A model generated the notes under the pieces. The model was given only the letters and a program-made list of their open reading frames with translations. It was not told the DNA's origin and did not search any database. Below, in pieces: positions 22,868 through 34,238 of a stretch of DNA of 64,000 nucleotides; within the stretch, counting starts at the first letter, position 1, and every line of letters starts with the position of its first letter. Origin of the DNA: Apodospora peruviana (Eukaryota; Ascomycota; Sordariomycetes; Sordariales; Lasiosphaeriaceae); assembly GCA_033439685.1 (NCBI GenBank), contig JAUEDM010000005.1, positions 2,232,001-2,296,000 on the forward strand. The letters run 5' to 3'. Position numbers and translations under genes: made by a program.

Positions 22868-25800
22868 GGGCGGCTTCGGTAACTCGTTGCTTGGAGGCTC
22901 ACAGAACCAGCAGCCTCAGCAACAGGCGTTCTCGACCAGCATCAACGACCTCTCAGCCTATGGCTCGACGACTTTGTTCTCGAACTTGCCAGATGACAAG
23001 ATCTCGAACCCAGGTCCTCTTGCAACCCCTCTAAGCGGAAAGTCAAAGGTCAAGAGCCGCTCGATCTTACCAATGTACAAACTTAGCCCTGCGAATGCGT
23101 CACGTTTCGCTACTCCTCAGAAGAGGGGCTTTGGTTTCTCCTATAGCACTTATGGATCTCCATCTAGCCCCTCGAGCGTTGCCAGCACCCCTGGAGGTCT
23201 GGGCCAAAGTCTCTTGGTTGGCGGCAGTCTCAGCCGTAGTCTGGGCAAGAGCATCTCTGCTAGCAACTTGAGACGCAGCTTCAACGTCGAGGACAGCATT
23301 TTGGCACCTGGCGCTTTCTCTGCCAGCTCTGGCCCTCGACTTCTCGGAAGCTCCACCACCCACAAGAAACTGGTTATTAACCGGGATCTGCGGAGTGACT
23401 TGTTCACGTCTCCAAACAAGGAAAAGACTCAGGATGTTAATGGCAACCGCAAACAAGTGCAGAAGCGTGTCAGCTTCGAGACGAGCTCCGCTGATGTTAC
23501 CGAGAATGGTACGCGCGATGCCCGGGAATCTCCCGAGAACAGCCCCACTACCAATGAAGACTTGGGCTACTTGAAGCCCGCTATCCGCGGTAGCAGTAAC
23601 GGCGCGAATGGCTCCAGGTCATCTTCTGTCACCGCTACTCCAGAGATGGAGCAAGTCAAGGGCAAGGAGCTTGCCATCGTCCACGAGGAAGCCTCGCCTG
23701 AGGCAGTTCGCTCTCGCGCAAAGCCTGGTTCTAGCATTGAAGCCGGTTCTTACTGGATGTCCCCATCGGTAGAGGAGATCCGGGCCATGAACCGAGTTCA
23801 ACGACAAAAGGTTGCCAACTTTGTCGTTGGCCGTGAGAACGTTGGAAGTGTGGCCTTCAAGGTTCCCGTTGATCTGACGGCCGTCGACTTTGAAAACCTC
23901 TATGACAACATCGTTGTCCTTGAGCCCCGGTCGGCCACTGTGTACCCAATTGCGGCCAAGAAGCCTCCTGTGGGCAAGGGTCTGAATGTGCCCGCACTTA
24001 TATCCCTGGAGCATTCTTATCCCCGTGGAGGACTAGCAACTTCCGGCAGACGACTTGAGAGGCACATCGAGAGGTTGAAGAATGCTATTGCGGACACCAC
24101 CTTCGAGAACTATGACAAGGAGACCGGCGTCTGGACTTTCTCGGTTGAGCACTTTACAACATATGGTCTTGATGACGACGATGATGAGGATGATGATGAT
24201 GTCACGGATGCCGAGCCCATCACAGTCCAGCACCCTGCCTCCTCAGCCACCAAGGGAAATATCACCTCGCCCGAAGTTGTTCCAGATGATACCTTTGAGT
24301 TCAAGCGAAGCCGTCGGGCTGTCCCCGGTGCCTTTGACGAGGGTGCCATGGTGGACGATGAAGAGCTTTCCGATAACGCTCAGCCGCAGGGTATGTCTTC
24401 TCCTGAGCCCGAGGAACCTGATTCCCCAGTCAACCCCCAGGACTGGCGCGAAGATGAGAGTATGGTGGATGAACAAGACGTATACCAACACGAAACTTTG
24501 GAACAGGAATCCCAGCATGGCTCAATTGACGGCGAGGACAACCTGACCCTGGCTCGGTTTGCCAACGACAACCAGGTTCCTGCCGGCATCATGCGTGCGC
24601 GAATGCGGGCAATGAAGAAGTCGACTGCACCAACAAGGATCGAGGTTGCGGGAGGAGATGACTGGACGCAGATTCTGCAGGCCAGTGTGAAGGCGCCGAG
24701 GACAATGGACCGGGCAACGCTCCGGGCTCTGAACGAGTCCGGCGCTGTCTGGGAGATGAAGGATCGTGGAAGCCCTGCGCCCCAAAAGCCACAACATGTA
24801 CCGGATGGAAATGGATTTGCGACAAGCATTGACTTGATGAAGTCTCTCTTTGACCAGGCTAAAGCCCCAACCCAACCCGTGCAGGCGGCTCCGTCTCGGG
24901 GTTTTGTAAAGGTCTGTGCCTAGCCTGTGCCCTAGTTTTCTTCAAGTCCCTACCTAGTTTGCTTTTATGGAATATCTTCGATACCTCCTGTACCTATTTC
25001 TGTGATGAATACATGCTAAAGTTCCTTTTACTTTCTGTTTAGTGGCCGTACCAAAAACGCGCAAAAGTTGACACAGAAGAGAATGTTCCTGCTCCTCGTC
25101 CTACATGGGGACCCGACGAGCACCTGATTACCACTCACAATAACGAAACCAATATTCTCCCCGTGGATGGCGATGTGCCCGGTAGTGGCGCAACAAACAA
25201 GCAAATCTCTCAGCTCCAGCACTACATCAACAGCGCTTCCGCCACCGGGGGTGTGCAGGAGAGCCCGAGTCTACGCGAACTTGCTCGGGGCGATTCCGTG
25301 TGGGAACTGGCCGGTCTGCTGTTTGACGATAACGGCGCAAACCTGACCGCCTTTTGGAAGCAAATGGTCTCAGATGCCACCGACGATGCGCTCCTACGCG
25401 CCGATACAGCTGAAGAGAAGGCTATTGTGTGTCTGGCTGGTAACCGTGTGCCTGACGCCTGCAGCCATCTGATTGACGCCCGCGATTTCCGTCTGGCCAA
25501 TCTCGTCGCCACCATTGGAGCGCCCACCAAGGATATCCGCGCGCAGCTCAACGACTGGCGGGAGTCGAACGTCCTGGCGGAGTTTTCGGAACCTATCCGC
25601 GCCATCTACGAGCTTCTGGGCGGCAACGCCTGTGTCTGCGCCGGTGTCAAGAACACCCCGATCGAGAACCGTGTGGCTTCATTCACCATCTCGCAGCGTT
25701 TCGGCCTGGATTGGATGCAGTCGTTTGGCCTGCGGCTGTTTTACGCGTCCCAAGCTGATGCCACGGAACCTTTGGTGGCTACCGGCTGGCCGACGGGGGT

Positions 25801-26797
25801 GGCCGAGGCTGCTGTCCGGTCCTTCCAGGCCGACATTGAGCAGGACCGCGAACCGGAGCCGAACCACCCGCTCTGGTCGCTGCTCAAGATCTTTGCGTTC
25901 CGCACGTTCGACTGGGCGGACCCGCGTCTGGGCTGGCTGCTGACCAAGGCTATCTACGCAACCGGCAAGGTGCCGTTTGGAGGCGACGCTGCTGAGAAGC
26001 TGGATATGGCTTCGGTCGGGTTCGCGTCTGCGCTGACGACTACCGAGAGCCCGCAGGACAGGAAGATGATGTGGGTGCAGGCAGCGTTTGTGCTGATGCA
26101 CCTTTCCGAGGAGGCATCGAGGGAGGCGGCGGTCCGAGATCATCTTGGTCGGCACGCGCACCTCATTGGTAGCAACAAGGACGAGAAGAGCGCGTTTTCT
26201 GCGCTGAAGAAGTTTGGTGTGCCTGAGGCCTGGATCTGGGAAGCCAAGGCGCTGCACTTCCGCTCGAGAGAGGATGCCAGGCAGGAGTTCCTCGCGCTGG
26301 TCTGGGCGGGCAACTACAAGGAGGCGAATCGGGCGTTTGTGAGCCGTGTGGCGCCGGAACTGGTTATCAAGCGGGATTCCAAGAAGTTGTTTACTTTTGC
26401 GGAGCTGCTGTACAAGGTCAAGGACATTAATACGAAAGGTGGCTTTGACCAGTCGGAGTGGGAGAGGGGCGGCGCGGCGGTGTATTTGCTTTATCCGCTC
26501 GCTATCGCTAATATCGGCGAGCGAAACAAGAAGGGGTCGTTGCTGGATGACGAGAAGTTGGGGAATCAGTTGCTTGACGGGTTGGTGGCGCTCCGGGCGC
26601 AGACGCACGGCGATATCAAGCAGGAGGCGGCGATTGCGGACATGGCGGAGGAGCTGATCAAACGGTTTGGGAGCGGCGGTGGTGTTGGTGCTGCTAGGTC
26701 CAGTGGGCAGCAGGATGATCAGAGGCTGTACGGACTGCTCCCCGAGGACGTCAGGGGCAAGTATCTGCGAGCAAGGGCACTGGAAAGTGTGTGTTAA
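20896..26797 (+). CDS. NUP145: Nucleoporin NUP145 precursor (Nup98-Nup96 type, self-cleaving)
   Basis: Exons 20896-21007 (or to 21025), 21127-24911 and 25043-26797 give 1883 or 1889 aa. Residues 1 to about 680 are a GLFG/FG repeat region that makes the permeability barrier of the nuclear pore. The autoproteolytic Nup98 domain follows (SYWMSPSVEEIRAMN, VGRENVGSVAF, YPRGGLATSGRRLERHIERL) and ends at HFTTYG. Self-cleavage is expected between Phe and Thr near residue 1047. The acidic DDDDDEDDDD linker and the Nup96/Nup145C alpha-solenoid come next; that part is a Y-complex scaffold subunit. The third exon is joined through FVK|WPYQKRAKVD. Two in-frame donors end exon 1. The protein ends ARALESVC. 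Confidence 0.95.
22836..22865 (+). repeat. (CAG)10 trinucleotide repeat in NUP145
   Basis: Ten perfect CAG units coding for part of a poly-Gln run between GLFG repeats. It is likely length-variable between strains. Confidence 0.9.
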
Positions 26798-27795
26798 GAA
26801 GATGCGTACGATTCTCCGTCGTTGTCAAGCTCGAAGTCATCGCCACCGCTGCCTTTACCATCATCGTCGCCATTTCCACCTTCACCATCAAATATAAACG
26901 CATCACCATCGTTACCGTTGCTGGAAGAAATCGAGGTGATTGACCTTAGCGATCCAGATTGTCAAATTTCTGTACCGTCGTTGACGTCGTTGTCGACATT
27001 GACGTCATTGCAGGAGTGGTCTACACCGTCGCCGCCATTTCCAGGTTCACCACTAATCGAAAACATGGAAGAGCAGGAGGAAAATGGAGGAGATCGGCCT
27101 TAGCGATCCAGTTCGTCAAATTGATGACTGGACTTCATGATAACACGGGAACGGGAGCGATAGATTGTGTTTCTCTGTCTCTTCAAAGGGGTTGGGAGAA
27201 AAAAAAATATACATGGAGGAAATGGTTAGGGAGCATTAATTTTGACTTTCCTACCTCGTTCAGGCTGTCTGTGGTCAGTTGTCAAGTGAGCAGCGTTAGT
27301 TAGTAGCGTTTCTTTTTGTGCTTTAGCTTTCCCACTGTTGACGGCGAGACAAGCTGGGGAGATGTACCTGTATTAGTTTTGTTGGGAGTAGTTGAACGGT
27401 TATGAGATTGTTTCTTTTTTGCTCTGGTTGTTTCCACAGGCCACTTTTGGTATGGCAGAGCGAAGCTGTTGCTGTGGTTAGGTACCGAGTTAGCTTGCTA
27501 CGGACCCGGTTGTTTAGATAGGACCCCCTGAGGTCATCAAAATGAAACTTGGTAGTGTCTATCCTTGGATGGCTCATTAGATGTGATTTCCGTGATGATA
27601 TTCGTTTAGATCTTGCCTTCTTCTCTGGTATAAACCCATTCGGTACAGGGGTGGGAAAGGCCCTTTGGTTCCTCTATTACATACCTCTGCCGGGATTGGA
27701 ACTCTTATTCATCATATCTCCCTAGATAGATAGGGGGAGTATTTTCTTTCTAGCTTCTATTTTTGGCCTCTCTACCTACGTTACATACAGTTAAT
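26798..27795. other. Intergenic, convergent 3' ends
   Basis: Gap between the NUP145 stop and the stop of the minus-strand GH125 gene. It contains the decayed tandem duplication listed separately, then AT-rich sequence. No gene seen. Confidence 0.5.
26816..27125 (+). repeat. Decayed tandem duplication, about 160 bp units
   Basis: Two units (about 26816-26976 and 26977-27125) share CCGTCGTTG starts, GCCATTTCCA (26869 and 27034) and CCTTAGCGATCCAG (26943 and 27098), with many substitutions and small indels between. It lies just after the NUP145 stop. Confidence 0.6.
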
Positions 27796-29635
27796 CTACT
27801 GATAACTCCTCGCTAGTAAATGCGGTTTTCGTTCTCGTAAATCGAGCATCATCTGTCCGAATAATCCATTTGCCCATGAGAACCTAGGTGTCACAAGCAA
27901 ATGGTTAGCGGGACACGTTTTCCCAGAAGCTGGACAGGCAAGACAAGCCCGGAGTGGAATGTACCATTGCCGCGTCCAGATCGATGAACTGTGCGTGTTG
28001 ACAGACTCGTGGATCAAGCCCAGCCCGTCGGTCGAGGAGAGTAACTGCTTGAGAGCCGAAACGATTTCGGCGTCGTCGTCGGTCGTCATGATTTGTGCTA
28101 TGAGGCCCATGGGCCAGGCCATTCCGGGCCCGATGTGAGGTCCGCCGGTTCTGTTTTAACAAACACACAATTGGGTAAGTGGCTGAATATAGTAGAATAA
28201 TACTAGGCAGGTAAGGTAGATAGATACCTACGCGTTCATAACAGGCCCGTACATGAAATAGGGGTTATGTTTGCTGAGGACGAACCGCCTCGTGTTCAGG
28301 TAAATCGGGTCATTCCGGCCCAGATAGCCGAACATGGGCGCACTTAGAAGGCTGGGGATGTTTGCATCGTCCTGGTTTTTCAACTCAGTTAGTTGTGGTC
28401 ACTACCTTAACAGAAATTTCAGTGAAACTGACCATGACATTATGACTCCCGAACCCATCCACCTCGTATGCATAGATCCTACCATACACAGGATGATCAA
28501 CCCGCCCATATCTTTCGATTCCAACACGAATACTCTCTGCAAACTCGGCTATCTTTTTTGCTTTGGCTTTTTCGTCGAGCTTCTCCATGATCCTTACACA
28601 CAGACCCAAATAGCGTGAGAACATCATGTTGGCAGGAACAAAGAGCTGATACGTGCAGGCGTCGTCCGAAGGTCTGAATGCGCTCCGTATCAGTCCTGTA
28701 CCGCTTTTGACTGGCGATCCGACACCTGCACTTCCCAAGGTTTCGGTTGACGTTAGTGTCGTCCGCTGGAACTGGTACGGCGAGATGGCAACGGTTCCAT
28801 TTTCATTATACGTGCCAGCCAACAGCTCGGTTGTGACGTTCATGATGGTGTCGATGGCTTGTACCCATCTATGCCGACCAAAGAAGGCCGAGTCGGATGT
28901 GCCGACAAAGTAGTCGTGACTGAGTTGCAGAAAAGCGGCCAGCGAGTCGAGCTCGTACTTGCATTCGAATACCGAAGTTTGGTTTGGGCGTGGCGTGACG
29001 TAGTCTGAATTTCAAGAAAAGGGGAAGCCGGCAGAGAGCTTAGAGGAGGCTTCGGGTGGCGGTTGGAAGGCGTTGCAATGCGGTGAGGCGAGGATATAAC
29101 GAGACTGGAGGTTGATGGCACCTCGAAAAAGCGATGCGAGCGAGGAGGACGATTTGTTTGGTTTCAGCAGGGACTTGTAGCTATGGAGCTGGTTGGCGCT
29201 GTCGCGGAGCCACATGGCGTTAATGTCGCCTGTTGTTATGAAGGTGAGCTCCTCCTCGTCATGACCGCCAAAGTAGTGTATCTTTTCGGCTTTGCCATGC
29301 CAGGCAATGGCGGTATCCAGAGTATTCGGGAAACTGTTCTCGAATAAGCGGAACAGGTCCGGGTCTTGGATGTTCCTTTTCATGCCGGCTATCGTCTCCT
29401 CGACCTCGGACAGGTTGAAGGTGCGACATGCCGGCTGGAGCCGCTGGTGGGCCAGTTCGTATTTTCCCGTCGAGAAGGGAGGGTTTCGTCTGTATGCCCA
29501 CCACGAGTAGTCGGGACATTGGAGCCGAGGTTCGCCCAGCTCAATGGGACCGGCCGTGGCTTTCGATGGACGCCGAGCAGAGGTTACCTCTAGAAATGAT
29601 GCGGCGAATAACCACCGCCACCACAGCGGTCTCAT
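27796..29635 (-). CDS. GH125 exo-alpha-1,6-mannosidase-like gene with an in-frame stop (possible pseudogene)
   Basis: Exons 28433-29635, 28232-28371, 27965-28150 and 27796-27883 join in one frame of 538 codons. A signal peptide begins MRPLWWRWLFAASF. GH125 blocks are clear: NTLDTAIAWHGKAE, FITTGDINAMWLRDSANQL, NAFQPPPE, FECKYELDSLAAFLQLSHDYF, EVDGFGSHNVMDDANIPSLL, TGGPHIGPGMAWPMGL and TRQWFSWANGLFGQMMLDL. Family members cut terminal alpha-1,6-mannose from fungal-type mannan or N-glycans. Codon 208 (29012-29014) is TGA, inside the variable linker between PPPE and DYVTP. No GT donor nearby would splice it out without deleting conserved residues. All other splice sites and motifs are intact, so this is either a recent loss, a sequence error or an unusual splice. 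It is divergent from the GH92 gene. Confidence 0.82.
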
Positions 29636-30605
29636 CGTGATGAGCCGCTCGAGGAAGAAACGTTGTCAAGTGAGAGTGGCATGGTCGGTACGATTCGCTT
29701 TCATCCATCAGGACCATCAGGGACTTGTTCTGTGGCAGCTATAGCACTTTATCCTTATCAAGACGACAGCTACCTTCATGTCAATAGCAGTAGTGTTAAA
29801 ACTGAAATTGCCCGATTTGACCATCGGCTCAGCACAACCCGGTAGTGCAGACATGGCAATCGCGGAGACGGCTCCTGGGTTATTAATATGGTTGAATGCC
29901 GTGTGGGGAAATATTTTACGCGAATACAATATTGGATATGGACATGTCGGGTGTTGCATTGGAGTTGTATTCGCCAAGGACAATTACTCAATAGTGCGAC
30001 TCTTGAACCTTAAAGGACAGGAATCAGATGAACAGCCGAAGAGTTGTCGTCTTGTCCTAACAAGGCCATTGTGATGGTTGTGATGAGATGAAGATAAGCT
30101 TAAACAAGAAACCCGGGGTAAATGCAAGACATTTCTTTTTTCATTCCGAAATCCGAAATGAGGTTTTTAGCTGTTTACGGAGTACTACCCCTGAAGATTT
30201 TCTGGGGTAGCTTGTGAGGATGCCGCTCCTCCAACGAATGAGTTACACACGAACCCATTCTGTCAGGTCGGGGCGCATTTGTCTTGGCAGCAGAGGATTT
30301 GCGGCATGGTTCTGCGCCCGGTCCTAACAGAGGCGGGAAAGGAAGGAGGCGGCTAGCGGGCGGACAGGATGAAGCTGGCCTCTTCTCCTGCTTTAAGCTT
30401 CTTACCAACTTGTGTTGGGATTCGTCCGTGATGGCTTCATAATACCAAGACGAAGCGATGTTCTCATTCTCTTTCACCGTCATTTAGGTCCATCTCATGC
30501 GCCGTGCTCACTCAGAGAGAGCATGACGGCGGCTAATATCTCGAGACGTGGCTCTTTCTCCGAGCTAACAGTCCAAAAAAACTAAACAGTTGGAAACAAA
30601 ATAAC
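29636..30605. promoter_or_regulatory. Shared divergent promoter of the GH125 and GH92 genes
   Basis: A 970 bp gap between two start codons facing away from each other. It has one CTGGGG (30202-30207), matching the loose carbon-repression site SYGGRG. A single match is weak. No gene seen. Confidence 0.5.
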
Positions 30606-33542
30606 ATGAGATTCGAGACGTCGCCGCACCGCAAGGCAGCTGCCGCAGTGGCTGCCATCAGTCCTCTACATTTCCGCGGCATTCCCCGGAGGAGAAGGGT
30701 GCTGGTGCTCGCTCTTTGCTGCGTCGGTCTCTTCTTCTGGTTGCCCCGGATTGCTATCTCTTTCGGAAGAACGCTGCTCTTTTTTCTCTTTTCCCCCGAA
30801 TGGGCCGGTCCGTACGATGGGAATGGTAGTGGCCGTGCTGGACAAGAGATTCTTCAGTTTATTGACCCCTTGATCGGGACGGCCAATGGAGGTGAGTTCA
30901 TCAACTTGGCTCATTGTTCACGAGACATACCTTACCGATATTGATGTGTGCATGTGATAATTAGGCCATGTTTTCCCTGGGGCATCGTTGCCATATGGTA
31001 CGTCGTCTCTTATTGTTAGCGAAATACTCACTAACATATCCTTAGGCATGGCAAAACCCGTCGCCGATACCCAGAGCCCAGCGGAAAACGCCGCCGGATA
31101 CGTATCCGACGACAACCCCGTGCTCGGCTTCTCGCACATGCACGACTCCGGCACCGGCGGGAACCCGTCCATGGGAAATTTCCCCTTGTTCGTCCACCCC
31201 GGCTGCCCCGACGACGACTTCACCAAGTGTTCGTATTCTGTCTACGACCGGCCCGTGAATCGCGTGCCGGGCTCGGCCTTCGCGTCGGTAGGCTACTTTA
31301 GCATCAACCTGACCAACTCGGTTCGGGCCGGGATGACAGCGACCCAACACGCGGCGCTCTATCGGTTCTCCTTTCCCGGATCTGATACCGTGAAAGTGAT
31401 GGCCGACGAGGATGTCCCGAAGAACAAGCCCGCAAGTGCGACAGAAGTTCCCTACAGTCCCCTGGTCGTGCTGGATCTGGTTGATCTGGCAAATAGTCGG
31501 AGTGTTGGCGGTATCCAGGTGTACGAGAACACTGGGCGGATCATTGGCGAGGGCCAGTACGCTCCCTCCTTCGGTGCGGGTAAGTACCAGGCCTTCTTTT
31601 GTGCCGACTTCAGGGGTGCCAAGATTCGCAAGACAGGGACTTTCGTCGCGAACAAAGCCGTGGAAGAACCCAAGTTTATGGATAGTGTTGGGACGGGGGC
31701 CTATATTCCGACTGGATCTGCTGGCGCTTGGATCCAGTTTGAGAGGCCGCCTACCGACTCGTTCCTGGCCAGGGTTGGCGTGTCGTTCATGTCGGTCGAC
31801 AAGGCGTGCGAGAACGCAGAGAACGAGATTCCCGATTTCGAGTTTGAGAGGGTCGAGGAGGATGCCCGGCAGGCATGGGCAGAGAAGTTGTCCGTGATCC
31901 AGGTTGATCCTGCCGGGGTCAGCGAGGAGCTGCAGACGACGTTTTGGTCTGGTCTTTACCGCACACTGCTGTCGCCGCAGAACTATACGGGAGAGAATCC
32001 GCTGTGGAACTCGTCTGAGCCGTACTTTGACTCGTGAGTTTCCTGACCTCGATCAGTTTGGGGGACGTGCTAATTTAGTTTGAGTGGGCAGGTTTTATTG
32101 TATCTGGGATTCTTTCCGTGCTCAGCACCCCCTTTTGTCCATTATCGACCCTCCGGCACAGACGGAAATGGTGCGTGCCTTGCTCGACATTTACAGATTT
32201 GAAGGTATGCATCCCTGCCCCTTTTGTTTAGAAAGCTTTCCGCCAATACCATCACATAGGCAAACTACCCGACTGCAGAATGAGTTTCTGCAAGGGCTAC
32301 ACCCAGGGAGGATCCAACGCAGACGTCGTGATAGCCGACGCCTTCATCAAGGGCCTCACAGACGGCATAAACTGGACGACTGCCTACGAGGCAGTTGTTT
32401 CCGATGCAGAAGGTTTCTAGGAACCCCATTTCCATCCTCTCTTCAACCCCAAAACCTAACCCCAGCTGTGATGTATAGTTGAGCCCAAAAACTGGGGCCT
32501 CGAAGGCCGCGGCAATTTAGTCTCATGGCACCAGCTCGGCTACATCCCGTGGAACGACGTCGACAACAACGGCACGGGGCCCGCAAGCCGCACGGTCAGC
32601 CGCGGCGTCGAGTACGCCTACGACGATTTTTGCATTTCCCTTTTAGCGGCAGGCCTCGACCTTCCGGGAGACGCGGCCAAATATTCTCGCAGGGGCGGCA
32701 ACTGGGTGAACTACTGGAACCCGGACCAGAGCGATCTGTTTAGGGACGGCGACTCCGGAGAAGTCATCCAGTCAGGCTTCAGAGGTTTCATGCAGCCGCG
32801 CCAGCCTAACGGCACTTTTCGGTACCAAAACACGCGCACGTGCAGCCCGATCCAGAACCAGCACCAGTGTTACTACGATACAGGCTTAGACACGTACGAA
32901 GGGAGTCCCTGGCTGTACAGCTTTTTTGTGCCGCAGGACATGCAGACTTTAGTCCACTTAATGGGCGGGGATGACCGGTTTGTTGAGCGGCTGACCTTTT
33001 TTCATGAGAGCGGTATCGCCTACATGGGCAACGAGCAAGCTTTCCTTCCCGTCTTCCAGTTCCATTATGCTGGACGGCCGGGCTTGAGCAGCTACTGGTC
33101 GCACCGGTACATACCCTCGCAGTTCAACGCCACCGTCAACGGGATCCCGGGCAACGACGACTGTGCCATGGGCGCGTTCAGCGCGTTTGTCATGATGGGT
33201 TTTTTCCCTGTGGCCGGGCAGGACGTTTATCTGCTCACGCCGCCGTTCTTTAGAGAAGTCAAACTCAAAGCTAGGCAGGAAGGGAATAAGTGGGCGGTTA
33301 TAAGAGTTAGGAATTTTGATCCGGTGTCCAATGGTGTGGGCGGGGACGGAAGAATATATATCCAGCGCGCGTGGCTGAACGGACGACCGTATACCAAAAG
33401 CTGGATCACGCATGCCTTTTTTGTCAAGGGTGGTGTGCTGGAGTATGAAGTTGGTGAGAAGGAAGGAAGGGAATGGGGGACGGCTGAGACGGATCGGCCG
33501 CCTAGTTATGCGGCTACTAGGTCTACGGCTCTGGAGATATAA
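30606..33542 (+). CDS. GH92 alpha-mannosidase, membrane-anchored
   Basis: Six exons (30606-30891, 30965-30997, 31046-32033, 32092-32204, 32260-32412, 32479-33542) join to 878 aa. The second exon is only 33 nt and codes GHVFPGASLPY, which completes the family block FIDPLIGTANGGHVFPGAS. An N-terminal basic stretch (RRRR) followed by a long hydrophobic segment (residues about 32-62) suggests a type II anchor rather than a cleaved signal. GH92 marks include GFSHMHDSGTGG, FYCIWDSFR, KGYTQGGSNADVV, GYIPWNDVD and the catalytic-end motif GIPGNDDCAMGAFSAF. Members are calcium-dependent inverting exo-alpha-mannosidases acting on 1,2/1,3/1,4-linked mannose. With the neighbouring GH125 gene it suggests mannan or glycan trimming. 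Confidence 0.93.
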
Positions 33543-34238
33543 TTGGCTGTGGTATATGAGAAGGGAACAGCAGGGGCTATGTATATATTTGAAGTACATG
33601 GTATTATTGTCCATGGGCGAGCGCACGTGTTCGTGGATCCATCCCGTACTCCAAAGCCTCAACAAGTTTATACACCTCTTCCGAGACCACCACACCACGG
33701 TGAGCCACAAGACAATGCTACATGCCATTACCAGTCTCGGAAGCGTCTTTACGTTAGGAGCAAGGTCACGTTGTGATGTAACATGTTAAAGTAAACTAAA
33801 AAAGAGAGGAATGAAAAGAAAAAAAAAAACATACAACACCAGGGATTCGCTGGTCGTCACCGACCCAACTACTAGTCTGGCGGTTACTGGTTTATCTAGG
33901 GGAGAGCGGACGGGATCCCGAGTTCTCCAGTACCTATGGTCGTATGTGACGATACGATGAAGGAAGAGAGGTTATATTGCGTGTGTGTGTCTGGGTCTGC
34001 TGCTGTGGTCCGGAGATTACCGCCGGCCGTGCATAAGTGTGCCTAACTTTCCCCCTCGTCTTCGCCCATAAACCTCATGGTCTTCCCATGTCCATCCTCT
34101 AATTCCCAATAAAAAATACAATGCCCGGTGGGTATCATTCATACATTATCCATGGCCTTCCAATAAACACCCGACACCAGATTCCTCGCGCCTCATTTTT
34201 GACCATCCAGTCCTCGGAAACCACTCCCAGCTATCCAT
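33543..34238. other. Intergenic, convergent 3' ends
   Basis: 3' UTRs of the GH92 gene and RRD1, with an A-run near 33820 and a GT-rich patch near 33985. No gene seen. Confidence 0.5.

Noticed and set aside
21760..23034. 424-codon plus-strand frame overlapping NUP145
   Set aside because: Out-of-frame reading of GLFG repeats. The FG-repeat frame is the known nucleoporin.
25679..26608. 309-codon open frame on the minus strand
   Set aside because: Antisense of the Nup96 part of NUP145; it is Arg/Gln/Leu-rich, as expected of a shadow.
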